From: Calliopum simillimum
Taxonomy: Eukaryota > Arthropoda > Insecta > Diptera > Lauxaniidae
DNA: 64,000 bases
Direction of reading: 5' to 3'
NCBI GenBank assembly: GCA_951812925.1
Contig: OX638368.1
Location: forward strand, 122,597,309-122,661,308
The notes below the pieces were generated by a model. That model made no database searches. It worked only from the letters and a program-made list of their open reading frames with translations, and was not told the DNA's origin. Shown in pieces: positions 1 through 9,899 of the stretch. The translations under genes and the position numbers were made by a program. How positions within the stretch are numbered: position 1 is the stretch's first letter; every line of letters begins with the position of its first letter.

Positions 1-2
1 CG

Positions 3-285
3 GAAGGGCCCTTGCAATCTTCACTTGTAACTGTACTCATTGAAGGAAATGAAAAAAGCGACTCTACTGGTTTTGAAGCTGTATCCCCACCGCCGAAAAA
101 AAAAAAAACGTCCGGAATCTGAAATATTAGACTTTTTAAAGAAAGAAGCCAATGAAGAAAAAGAAAAGCTGGAAAAGTTAATGCGGCTTGAAGAAAGAAA
201 GCTGGAAATCGAAAAAGTGGAGGAGATGAGGAATTTGCGCATTATTTTGAGTACCATGGTTGATTTCAATATGAAAAATGCCTGA
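3..285 (+). pseudogene. C-terminal fragment of a lysine-rich coiled-coil protein, with a frameshift in a poly-A run
   Basis: The window opens inside a coding region. Reading from base 3 gives a peptide ending in a Pro-Pro-Pro-Lys-Lys-Lys run. The protein-like continuation (rich in E, K and L, with ILDFLKKEAN then LMRLEERKLEIEKVEE) lies one frame away, starting after the run of 13 A at 96-108. Twelve A would join the two frames without a break. The downstream part is a highly charged helix of about 55 residues with a stop near 283. Such tails follow Myb/SANT-like or MADF DNA-binding domains in many insect proteins, but no DNA-binding domain is visible here because the window edge cuts it off. 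The extra A could be a real mutation (pseudogene or transposon-derived gene) or a homopolymer sequencing error. Confidence 0.45.
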
Positions 286-584
286 TTGAAGTGTTTTCAA
301 TATACTTAGTTCTGAAGTTTTCCATCTTTTGTTTTTGAATAATGATCTCAAAATAGCTGTAAAAGTGTTCCTTTTAAGTTAAGTGATGTGCTGTACGATA
401 AAATTATTGTTTTTACTGTATATAAGTATATACTTTTATATGCAAATAAAATATTTATGACCATTATAAATTGCTATGAAATAAATTTTAAAAAAAATGA
501 ATTTTTTTTTAACAACATTTATTTACATTAATTGTGTAAATATGAAAATTTAATTTTATACGTAAGTACATTTACTATTTTACT

Positions 585-1008
585 TTATCCTGAAAGCAGT
601 GTAGTCAAACGAGTCCTTTTTAATTTAGCCTCATTTCTTTGGGACGATGCAGTAGATGTAGATTCTGGTTGGTCATAGTTAGAGTATAAATCGTTATTTC
701 CTTCCACATAGACTTCTACATCGTTATTGTCAAATCTTTCATTATCCAAAATAAAATAATGATGTTGCTGTAAAACAGTTAATTGCTATTTCCTTCATTG
801 AAGTAAGGAACCAAGTTGAGCAAATACGTCATAACAATAATTCGTTAAATTTTGTTTAGATTTTGTTGTCATATTACGTATTCGTTTATAGACATCGCTG
901 TATAGAAATATGGGCACAACAATTAAGATGATACATGCATTTTGAGTATAACTGAGGTCTGAACTGTATCCAACTGAACTTAAGTTATTTGTGGAGAAAA
1001 ATTAATTG
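585..1008 (-). pseudogene. Decayed coding remnant, possibly a transposase tail
   Basis: On the minus strand a frame ending at the stop at 585-587 reads about 65 residues, acidic and then basic (NDVEVYVEGNNDLYSNY, later RNEAKLKRTRLTTLL). Just upstream, in another frame and broken by stops near 790-800, is a stretch with ACIILIVVPIFLYSDVYKR and YDVFAQLGSLLQ. The ACIIL segment recalls the A-C-x-(I/V)-L-H-N of PIF/Harbinger transposases, and the basic tail sits where those proteins end. This resemblance is weak. The convergent arrangement with the charged coiled-coil fragment at 3-285 would fit a dead two-gene Harbinger element. It could equally be a lost cellular exon. Confidence 0.25.
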
Positions 1009-2157
1009 ATTCTAATTGCCTGTGATATTTTAACTTCTCATATTTCGATAAACTTTACTTAGTTCTACAAATTAATTTAAGTGAAATGTATGTACTTAAA
1101 TAGTATTTAGGTTTTAATAGAATGTAATTAAAGGTTTACAGACCTAAAAACTTTAAGCCAAGAATTTAAACTCCTGTTTTTATTTGTAGCGTTGACAAAC
1201 AGTGTATTGTATTGGGTTCTATCCAGTCGTGTCAATTTTGTTCAACACGAAACACGCACGAACCCAAATTTTCGAGTTCGAGTCGCGACGAAAAACGCGC
1301 CCATCTTTAATTCAGGCTATAGCCTAAAAACTTAGTTGGAGCATATAGCCCTAAGTTCTTAGGCAAATTACACTCGATCCTTAGGTGAATTTTCACAAGT
1401 TTTTCGTTCTGTGTAACATTTAATGCGTGCGAGGGATTTTTGCATGTCATACTTATCCCTTCGTTTCGAATTATCGTTTTTTGCAATAGAATACTGTATT
1501 CATTACTTATTTTTGTATATTTTTATATTTCCTGTCCATGATTATTTCCAAAAAATGTTGGATTAAACACTAATACAAAGTAACAGATCTCGCTCTGCCC
1601 CCCGAAAGTGTACTTTCGTATACTGAGCGTGGCAATTGCTATACAACCGAATAATTTAAAACGATATACTAAGTGTCAGTGTAGTAGCTAGGAGCTGGCC
1701 ACGGGTGCTGCTGATTTCAGAAACAGAATAAATTAGATACTATGAAAGGCATAATATGAAGCCATGATAGATCAAAACGGTCGCCAGATTCAGAATCACC
1801 GATTGCAAAAAAAACTTATCGTAATCTGATTTGAAGTTTCGTGTTGTACAGTGTTATGAGAATATTTTATGGAATTCAATAGAAATTAATTAAGAAAAGT
1901 GCAGCTAGATACTAATTTCTTTCAGCATTTATATTTCAAAAAAATTATTGTTGATAACAAAGTTGGCCCGTATGTTTAACATTACTCATAAATGAGCTTA
2001 CACAAGTACATAAGTGTATTTCAATTAAGCTACTTAAGTTTTACAATGTAAAATGTTCATGTAAAGATTTAAAAAAAATTTAAAATATTCTCTTTTTTAT
2101 TGAGCAAAAAGTCGCATACAAAAAGAAAAAAAAAAAAAAAATAGGGTATTCCTTATT
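1009..2157. other. Intergenic, AT-rich, no gene recognised
   Basis: No coding frame or known repeat was recognised. A small inverted repeat (GCCTAAAAACTTAG near 1322 with its near-complement CTAAGTTCTTAGGC near 1351) could form a 14-bp stem with one mismatch. Confidence 0.5.
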
Positions 2158-2388
2158 TTGTTGTATTTTTATATAAATCTGGTAAGTCGAAGTCCCGTCG
2201 ATTCCGACACTTTAGTACGAGATATTGCTGTAAGGGCAAGTACCTCGAAATCTACCAAACAAAGATTAAAGAAGAAAAGTAAGCTGAAGACCTACAGGTT
2301 TAAAGTTGTGAAATCGACACAAATTTTGAACTTCATGACGGTTGGCAGCAAGATGACACAATTACAACCAAAATTACGAAAAAACTGA
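2158..2388 (+). pseudogene. Possible helix-turn-helix fragment of a Tc1/mariner-related transposase
   Basis: A 76-codon frame contains RDIAVRASTSKSTKQRLKKK followed by KLKTYRFKVV. The pattern of a short helix, a Ser/Thr-rich turn with SKSTxQR, then basic residues and KLKTY resembles the N-terminal DNA-binding region of Tc1/mariner-type transposases, where a recognition helix precedes a K(L/M)xxY segment. Nothing resembling the catalytic DD(E/D) domain follows, and the frame closes in low-complexity sequence. If the assignment is right, this is a truncated relic. No TIRs were found around it. Confidence 0.25.
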
Positions 2389-2889
2389 AGATGGGGCTGT
2401 GTTCGGGATCAATTATAGATGTTTGAATTAAAATCATAACTGATCGTTTTCACGAGATATTGTTTTCATTCCGAAATGGTTCAAAGTATCAAAAATTTTT
2501 TTTTAAAAAACTGAGTATGCAGAAAGATTTCTGCATATTAAAAAATTTTTAACCGCAAAATCCTATTCTCACGAGATATAGAATTTTTTATTAATTTTTT
2601 GAACTTTTTTTACAAAAGTGAATTTTTCGAAACAAAAAAACGACCTAAAAAAAAGACCACACAAAAGTAAATGAAGTAATTTTTCACGTAATTAATGATG
2701 CTGAATCCGAATCCGGCTTCAAAATTGCTCTATCTTGTCTGGTGTTTTAGATACCACGACCTTAATGTTTAAAAAACAAAATTTTTCCGATATTTTTAAG
2801 TAAGGTAACTTTCAAAAATGGTTCTTTTTACTGTTATTGAAAGTACTGTTTTTATCCATTTAAACTTTTTTTTGAAATATATCAATAGT
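2389..2889. repeat. AT-rich stretch with a short segment shared with 63180-63340
   Basis: The part near 2690-2760 (GATGCTGAATCCGAATCCGG, then GCTCTATCTTGTCTGGTGTTT) has a diverged match near 63268-63330 (GATGCTGAATTCGAATTCAG, then GCTCTATCCTTTAGCCGTTTT). Both sit behind A-rich tracts. This is a low-copy dispersed repeat of unknown family. Confidence 0.4.
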
Positions 2890-3377
2890 GGTATTCACGA
2901 AGTAAGGCAGCTGGCGGGGCAGATGAGTAAAATAGCACAGTGTAAACTAAGTAAGTGAACGACTTTATAGCATTATTGCTAAAGAGCTCCAAAATCAGCT
3001 GGGTTTTGTTTACTTTTGAAAAATAAAAAATTTAGTGTCAGAATTTATGAATCAAAATTTATAAAAATACCTACCACGGAAGTCCAATAATTGTCCAACA
3101 GAGTTTTTAGAGGTTCTTCAGCTTTACGCTTTTCCTTTTGGCGGTTCATTTTATTTTAATTTACAAAACAAAAAATTTAATTTTATTTGAACGCAAATGT
3201 CAACATAATTCTGACACATTTTCTGTAGTAAAAAAGCTATTCAAATTTACTCTAGGGTTTTGTGTAGCAAAATAGCTTACTTGTAGCTAAGTTTCTTCAA
3301 TGTATTTTGTTGTTTGTTTGGAGCAGATTTGCTCCTTTACCGTTTTGCCACACCGGCTGCCCTACTTCGTGAATACC
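2890..3377. mobile_element. Non-autonomous DNA element with TIRs starting GGTATTCACGAAGTA
   Basis: The left end GGTATTCACGAAGTAAGGCA and the complement of the right end GGTATTCACGAAGTAGGGCA match over about 25 bp, and the flanking TATCAA sequences are also inverted. Inside, on the minus strand from an ATG at 3147-3149, is a short basic frame starting MNRQKEKRKAEE. It runs about 26 codons to a GTAGGT that could be a splice donor, which suggests a first-exon remnant of the element's own protein. No clear target duplication was identified. Family not determined. Confidence 0.55.
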
Positions 3378-3378
3378 G

Positions 3379-3822
3379 TTGATATCTTTCTTTTTCACCG
3401 AAATATCGTCGGCTGAGTATTATTTTGCCGTGAACGTAGAGACGAGCACAAGTTATCTGCTTTTGCTTTTTCAACGAAGTGGCGTTTGCGACAAAATAAT
3501 ATTCAGCCGACGATATGGTAACCTAAAAGATAGAAAGTAGGCTTACACTTATACCCATTATCCATACAAAGAGCACATAAAAAGGCATAAGCATGCAAAT
3601 TGACGTATCGTTTGTGTTTAGGATTTCCGAAGCACAATTTAAAGTAAATGGGTCGCACCAAATAATTCCCTTTTTTAGTAGTTATATATCTGAATATACA
3701 TTGAAGTGATTTTTATGTAGATACAATGCAGACAATAAGACCATACATGTGATATGAAAATCGTATTTTCCACTGTCTAATGTTTAAGTTGGCATATTTC
3801 GGTGAAAAAAAAAGATATCAAT
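3379..3822. repeat. 27-bp inverted repeats flanking a hairpin MITE copy
   Basis: TTGATATCTTTCTTTTTCAC and its continuation CGAAATAT (3379-3406) recur as the reverse complement at 3794-3822 (ATATTTCGGTGAAAAAAAAA, then GATATCAAT). The interval holds the truncated hairpin MITE at 3404-3516 and about 280 bp of unrecognised AT-rich sequence. This may be a further TIR element whose left end overlaps its neighbour. Confidence 0.45.
3404..3516. mobile_element. Hairpin MITE, internally deleted copy
   Basis: The ends ATATCGTCGGCTGAGTATTA and (complement of right) ATATCGTCGGCTGAATATTA are near-identical TIRs. The interior CACAAGTTATCTGCTTTTGC and AACGAAGTGGCGTTT is shared with the complete hairpin at 31741-31890. 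The left inner arm is missing, so the copy has lost about half of its stem. Confidence 0.65.
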
Positions 3823-5255
3823 ATAATTCAAAAAGTGTTTTAAAGAAACATAATTAAACTTTCAAGATTAACAACAAGATTTGTTTTAAAAGTAAACTTA
3901 TTCTGGAATAGAACTTCAGACTTACAAAATTACATGAAAAAACTAAGAACACGAAGATTCTGAAGCGAGCATAGACCCACCCACACCGGGCACAAACGTT
4001 TTGAATAGTAATACAGTATTTTAAAATGTGAAACTACACTCACAAAAAAATATATCAATTATCTCGTTGGTTATATTTTTTTGCTGTTCTTTTAAAAAAC
4101 TACTAAAACAAAATAAAACTTACATACATATGTATGTTTGTATGTATGTAAGTAGAGAAAAGCCTCCAAAAACTTAAGTGTACTCTTAAAAAAATGCTTC
4201 TTGATCACGCGATTTTGATTGTTAAATGTACAAATCTGTATGCCGCTGAAGAGCAAATTGTTCAATAAGAGTAGTTTAGATACATATATACATAGATTCT
4301 ATTCTGCATTGTCTTGAGTTCTCAATGTGGTCTAGATAATTAACAACCTTGAACATAATATTACTCAAATCTTCAAAATTGTTCTCAATTGGGTAACTGC
4401 TAGGTTTTAATGATAAGAAAAATTGAAAGTGCACTCTTCGTTTTATACTCTAAGGCAATGCCACGCGTCTTCGTCTGGGCAAATAGTAAATCGAGCGCTC
4501 ATTTACATTTTTTTGAAATATTCTCCATAAAAGGTTCTTCGAAAATTTATTCAAAGAATATCGGACCTGTTAAGGTTCACAATATAAGAATATTTTCAGA
4601 ATTATGAAATGGTGCTTGTTTTTAATTTTTTCAAATAATTTAAATTTTGAAAGACTGAAAATAACGAAAAACCGTGTATTTTAAACTTTAAGTTAAAAAT
4701 ATCTTAAAATATTGATGTGACAAATTGATTCTGCGGTCAGATTCGGACTCAACGTCGAAAAATATTGAGCCATAATCGGAAAAAAAACTTATGATTCATG
4801 GACGGAAATTTTCGATTTCTATCAAAAAATGAAAATCGGTTGCAAATAGTTATTTTGTATCTGTTTGTTGCAAGTGAATGAATTTTTTAGAATTTAAAAT
4901 ATTTGCACACATACTAATGTACTCGTATGTATACTTAATGGAAAACATAGAATTATACGTATGTATGTATATTAAGATGGGTCAATTTGTATGGAAGGAA
5001 ATTTTACCGATCTGGCTCAGCGAAAATCGTAAATTTTGAGAAACTTTGCCAACGAAAATATATATTTTTTTCCAGTTGAGCTCCACGAATGATTTACACC
5101 CATATATTTTTATTAAGCCTAGGCTTACTTTCAGGCAAAATTAGGAATTTTCTGCGAAATACATAAGTCCAAGTGTATACCGGAATAATCTGTATTAATG
5201 CAAGAAAAATAAAGTGTGAAAAGTACATTGCGAAATTGTGTTTGCATAAAAAGTT
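3823..5255. other. Intergenic, no gene; small hairpin
   Basis: AT-rich, with no convincing coding frame. A perfect short inverted repeat, ACTTACATACATA with TATGTATGTAAGT, lies at about 4119-4152. The stretch 5165-5255 shares CATTGCGAAATTGTGTTTGC and GCATAAAAAGTTAT with 10392-10425, another dispersed repeat. Confidence 0.5.
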
Positions 5256-5945
5256 ATGAAATTCGGTACTCTGCCTCCGTAGTCAAAGTTAGCTCGAGTG
5301 ATGGAAAATGAGCGAAATAGGTCAACGGACACGCCTACCGCCCATACAAAGATAATGTTCAAAACGCAATATTAAGAGCAATTTTTGAGATATCGCAAGC
5401 AAAATACGCATAATTACTAAGGAAAGTAAATATAAGCTCAAAGTTAAAACAAGGTAAATTTGGACAAGAGGGCGTGGCACCTCCCATATAAGCAAAAGTT
5501 TCAAAATGCTATGATAGCGTTATTTGAGATAGTCCAACCAAATTTTACTAAGACACTAAGATCAGTAAATGCAAGCTCTGAGCAAAATCGAAATAAGCTC
5601 GAACAAGAGGGCGTGGCACTTCCCATATAAGCAAAAGTTTCAAAATGCGGTACTGATAGCGTTATTTGAGATAATCCAACCAAATTTTACGAAAACACTA
5701 AAAATAGTAAACGCAAGCTCTGTGCAATAACTAAATAAACTCGAACATATAACTAAAAGATTTAAAATGTTATACTGAAAGCATTTTTTGAGATAATGCA
5801 ACTAGACACTAAGAAAAGTGTGTGCAAGATCTGAGCAAAAGCTTTGAGAATTCGGAGAAGTGGTCGTGGCATCTCCCGTAAAAGCAAAATACTGCAGTGT
5901 AGGGTATTTAATATTTGGCCAGGTCAAAGGTAACATCCTAACTAG
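5256..5945 (+). mobile_element. INE-1/DINE-1-like element, 5'-truncated copy
   Basis: It starts within CTCCGTAGTCAAAGTTAGCT and ends at TTTGGCCAGGTCAAA, spacer, CTAG. Between them are diverged tandem units each carrying GAGGGCGTGGCACTTCCCAT (about 5470, 5608 and, degenerate, 5862). The same order is seen in the more complete copies at 30651-31672 and 58467-59321. The 5' module (TATACCC...GGGTATA and TTCTTGATCAGCGTCA) is missing here. Confidence 0.7.
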
Positions 5946-6898
5946 TTTTGTTTTAACGGTATTTCAAAGTCGAACACCGAATGTTGTTAAATTTTGAACA
6001 CTAAACGGTGTGAGTTACAAAATCTCGATCAGTGCTCCCAACACCGAATGACGTTCAGATTTTCACTCCAAGCGCTGAAAGGAAAACATCTCTCTACATA
6101 TGGGATGTATATTACACTGATCGATACTGGACTCCCTCAAACACCCTTGTCTGTTTAAATTTTTTATGGTCTATAGAATGTTGTCTTTAAGTTTTTAACT
6201 TTAACAAATTAACAAACATTTATTTGTAATTGCTACTTATAAATTTCTATTGCATGCAAAAAATAAATTGAAGAGAGAGAAAATAATAAGACTATGAGAG
6301 CACCGATGAGAACTTTTGAGACCATAGAGTAGAATTCAATTATGTATTTTCCCCACTCAAATAAGCGGCGCTGATGTCGTGTTGAAAAGAAATTCATTTA
6401 TTTTTTTAATCGCACGATAGTGGTGGTTAATAAATCAGTAGTTTTTAAACAGCGATCGCGATCGTTTAAGCATATTGTGATCGGAGAAATTGTGTGAAGA
6501 ACAAGCAATTTATCTGGACTAACTTTAATTTTTTGTATACCTATAGCAGCAGTTACAAATTTCGGTCCTTTTGTTTAAGTTTAAACATTTTTAACGATCT
6601 TGCATAAAAGAACTGCTTCTGATTAACCGGTCGAGCAGTTATACCGTAGTAACCTTAACCGCGCGCTATACAGGAAGCATGATTACCCACAATGATGATT
6701 AACAAACGACCATAACCTTTGGAACAAGCAGCTTTTGCCGCCGTAAAATCTACAACGTCACGCTATTGCTGTTGCTCATTTAAAGCAACGTGTTATTAAG
6801 AGAAAAGTTGTAACTCTCTACCAAATCACAATATACTCATTTTCATTCAATCTTGAAAATAAACATCACCCGGCTAAAACAAAATAATTTTGCTCACC
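5946..6898. promoter_or_regulatory. Upstream region and 5' UTR of Orct
   Basis: About 950 bp without coding potential precede the Orct start. The last several hundred bases probably hold the promoter and 5' UTR, but no TATA box or initiator stands out. The start codon context is CTCACCATGG, a good metazoan translation start. Confidence 0.4.
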
Positions 6899-8587
6899 AT
6901 GGGCTACGATGAAGTTATCACATATTTGGGCGATTTTGGACGCTATCAAAAGCTTATTTACTTTCTTCTCTGTTTACCGGCAATTTCCTGTGCTTTTCAC
7001 AAACTTGCAGGTGTTTTTTTACTTGCACGTCCTGATTTTCGCTGTGAGCTGCCTTTTGAGATTGGAACCAATGCTACCTATAGCTCATTACCCGCAGAGC
7101 ACTGGAATCTTAGCTATCCCGTGGACAGCGGTAAATGGCAAACGTGCGAATATTATGATGTGGACTATACGCATGACTACTTAAATGGTTCTGCACCCAT
7201 ATTGACCGATAGGACTGCAAGCTGTGAGCATTATTTGTACGATCGCTCTAAATATGAAAATAGCGCTGTTACCGAATGGAATATGGTTTGCAAGCGTGGT
7301 ATACTGACGGCCACTAGCGATTCACTCTTTATGGTCGGTGTACTTTTAGGTAGCATAGGCTTTGGTCAGCTGTCCGACAGATATGGACGCAAGCCAATAT
7401 TCTTTGCCTCACTTGTTATTCAAGTCATTTTCGGTGTTGTTGCTGGCATTGCACCTGAATATTTTACATATACGCTATCACGCATGATTGTAGGTGCCAC
7501 AACGTCTGGTGTATTTTTGGTAGCATATGTGATTGCCATGGAAATGGTCGGTTCATCGTATCGTCTTTTTGCTGGCGTTGCTATGCAAATGTTCTTTTCC
7601 GTTGGTTTTATGTTAACTGCTGGATTTGCCTACTTCATACATGATTGGCGTTGGCTTCAAATTGCTCTGACACTGCCTGGCTTAGTATTTATGTGTTACT
7701 ATTGGATTATACCAGAATCGGCACGTTGGCTGCTTTTGAAAAATCGAAAAGACGAAGCAATTGAAGTCATCGAAAAAGCAGCAAATGTTAACAAAGTGAA
7801 AATCCCTATTGAGGTTTATGACAAACTTATCGACGAAACTAATGATAAGAAAAAGAAAGAACAGGAGAATTCTTCAGGTGAAAGGGCACCAACGATTTTC
7901 GATTTATTACGTTATCCAAATTTGAGACGTAAGACATTGCTAATTTGGTTCGATTGGTTTGTCAATAATTTAACGTACTATGGATTATCATGGAACACTA
8001 ACAATCTAGGCGGTAATGTCTTGCTTAACTTTATGATTTCGGGTGCTGTGGAAATACCAGCTTATGTTTTTCTACTTTTCACTTTAAACAAATGGGGTCG
8101 GCGCACCATTCTTTGTGGCAGTATGTTGGTTGCAGGTATAGCTCTTATGTTGACCGTAGTTGTACCAAAGGATATTAATTGGTTGATAATCTCTTTTGCA
8201 ATGTTGGGTAAATTGGCGATTACGGCCTCATACGGTACAGTATATGTCTTCTCTGCGGAACAATTTCCAACAGTCGTTCGAAATGTTGGACTGGGTGCTG
8301 CTTCAATGATGGCGCGTGTTGGTGGCATATTGGCGCCATACCTTAATTTGTTGGGTGAAATTTGGCGTCCATTGCCGTTGGTAATTTGTGGTGCTTTCGC
8401 ATTCATTGCTGGTTTACTTTCGTTATTATTGCCGGAGACACACAATAAGCCTATGCCTGAGACTATAGAGGATGGTGAGAAATTCGGAAAAAAACAAAGT
8501 GGTACCGCTGTTGCAGAAGCCGGAGAAGAGCTGAAGAGTATGCTGAATGAAAAGAATGGCACCACGGTGAATAAAAGGAAAAATTAA
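6899..8587 (+). CDS. Orct: Organic cation transporter protein (SLC22 family, MFS)
   Basis: A single uninterrupted frame of 562 residues encodes a 12-transmembrane major facilitator of the SLC22 organic cation/carnitine group, acting at the plasma membrane. An in-frame TTG lies three codons upstream, but the ATG at 6899 has a CACCATGG context and gives MGYDEVITYLG, matching the start I recall for Drosophila Orct. A large extracellular loop with several Cys and N-glycosylation sites follows TM1. The MFS loop 2-3 motif GQLSDRYGRKP is at about residues 156-166. PESARWLL (about 272) follows TM6, a charged cytoplasmic loop follows, and PETHNKP (about 512) ends TM12. The length is normal for the family. 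It is intronless within the CDS. The substrate cannot be read from the sequence; the family moves organic cations, carnitine or related zwitterions. Possible poly(A) signals (AATAAA) lie near 9113. Confidence 0.95.
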   Translation: MGYDEVITYLGDFGRYQKLIYFLLCLPAISCAFHKLAGVFLLARPDFRCELPFEIGTNATYSSLPAEHWNLSYPVDSGKWQTCEYYDVDYTHDYLNGSAPILTDRTASCEHYLYDRSKYENSAVTEWNMVCKRGILTATSDSLFMVGVLLGSIGFGQLSDRYGRKPIFFASLVIQVIFGVVAGIAPEYFTYTLSRMIVGATTSGVFLVAYVIAMEMVGSSYRLFAGVAMQMFFSVGFMLTAGFAYFIHDWRWLQIALTLPGLVFMCYYWIIPESARWLLLKNRKDEAIEVIEKAANVNKVKIPIEVYDKLIDETNDKKKKEQENSSGERAPTIFDLLRYPNLRRKTLLIWFDWFVNNLTYYGLSWNTNNLGGNVLLNFMISGAVEIPAYVFLLFTLNKWGRRTILCGSMLVAGIALMLTVVVPKDINWLIISFAMLGKLAITASYGTVYVFSAEQFPTVVRNVGLGAASMMARVGGILAPYLNLLGEIWRPLPLVICGAFAFIAGLLSLLLPETHNKPMPETIEDGEKFGKKQSGTAVAEAGEELKSMLNEKNGTTVNKRKN

Positions 8588-9019
8588 GCAAAATAGCTTT
8601 AGCTACATTTTATTTTAATTATTGACAAGACAATTAGTATTTTTAACTGATATTATATTTAAAATGAAATTGAAAACGTTTTCTTACATCGTTATAATGG
8701 TGTGCCAAAAACTTATTAATGTGTTTAATAGGATTTCTGTACTTATTGGAGTAAAATCTTTAGTCAAGTTGGAATGTCAGTGCTATACTCGTAGTTTGTT
8801 TTGTGCGCATACAAATCGATTAGTTAACTTGGCTTAAGATAATATCGAACTGAAACATTTTAAAATGGAATTCAATATAAGTTTTGGTGGTTTATACCAA
8901 TATTTGGGAATATGTGGGAATTTTATATTTGCTGGATATTAATCTGCAATCTGCATTTTTGAACTTAATGTTAAACTTTAAGAATTTTTTAAGTGTGTTA
9001 CTTAATGACATTTTATATA
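8588..9019. other. Orct 3' UTR and downstream spacer
   Basis: AT-rich, with no independent gene seen. The 71-codon frame here has no features of a real protein and is most likely UTR. Confidence 0.5.
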
Positions 9020-9320
9020 TGTATTGAAAATTGATTTTTCATTGAGCTTTTAGTCATATATTTGCAAAGATCGATTTACATATAAATCTATCAATGCATT
9101 ATTAATTTAGTAAAATAAATATAATTATAATTACAACAAAAATAGTCTGATGAGTCTTTGTGGCGAAAGATGAAACATATGTCACTTTAGCCGTGTTTTT
9201 AATCCGTTCCTTAATTTATCATAATTGTGTGTTAGAAAATGCATTGATAGATTTATATGTAAATCGATCTTTGCAAATGTATGACTAAAAGTTCAATTAA
9301 AAATCAATTCTTAATGTTTA
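9020..9320. mobile_element. Palindromic MITE-like element (arms ~75-80 bp)
   Basis: The left arm near 9024-9102 (TTTGCAAAGATCGATTTACA, then TATAAATCTATCAATGCATT) recurs as its reverse complement at 9241-9312 (AATGCATTGATAGATTTATA, then TGTAAATCGATCTTTGCAAA). The arms are about 90% alike by eye, around a loop of about 140 bp. No coding capacity was seen. It lies just downstream of Orct and probably overlaps its 3' end. Confidence 0.7.
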
Positions 9321-9501
9321 ACATTTAGGTGGTTCAATAATAAAATGTGGCAAAAAAGTTACTTTTCCATCAGCACCCTTCTAACAAAAACGGCACGAAA
9401 GCGTAACGCCGGCGAAGTCTATAAGTCATACAAGACTTCGTAAACGTACCGCTTTGGCGGTACGAATGCGAACTGTAAACGTAAATGTTATAGTTGAAAC
9501 A

Positions 9502-9836
9502 CAATGCCGCAGTGGCAGTTGCAGCGGCAGTATCAGTGATCAGCTGTTTTTTTTAGAAACAATGTTTTTCAATGGTAACACTTACATAAGAGCAGTAGCA
9601 GTAAGCAGTACTGCCATTCTTAGCTCTATTTCTAAATTTACTGCTACTGCCGCAGTGTTACCAAAGAAACAAACGAAAATATTAAAGGAGACAACATTGT
9701 AATAATTAAAAGACAAAGAAAAATTGCTGCTACCGCTGACACTGCCACTGCTTTATTGTAAGTTGTAAGCAGTAAAATACGAAACATCTGATTACTGCCA
9801 CTTGCTCTGACACTGCCGCTGCCACTGCCGCATTCT
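9502..9836. repeat. GC-rich imperfect inverted repeat built from GCAGTGGCAGCGGCAG
   Basis: CAATGCCGCAGTGGCAGTTG, then CAGCGGCAGTATCAGTGATCAG, at 9502-9542 faces its near reverse complement at 9789-9836 (CTGATTACTGCC...CACTGCCGCTGCCACTGCCG). Further GCAGTAGCAGTAAGCAGTAC copies lie between. The base composition stands out from the AT-rich surroundings. Two small perfect stems, CGAAGTCT/AGACTTCG and GTACCGC/GCGGTAC, lie at about 9412-9461. Probably a non-autonomous element; exact ends unclear. Confidence 0.5.
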
Positions 9837-9899
9837 AATTCCGCTATTAGAATAAGAGCAGTAGAATAAAAAAAGTAGTTATTTGTGTGTATTGGTACT

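Noticed and set aside
40..285. Frame starting at TTG/ATG near 40-49 as a complete 81-residue protein
   Set aside because: Its first ~20 residues are an out-of-frame reading of the upstream coding sequence; the real signal is a frameshifted C-terminal fragment.
8062..8565. 167-codon minus-strand frame
   Set aside because: It is antisense to the C-terminal half of Orct and reflects codon bias of the real gene.
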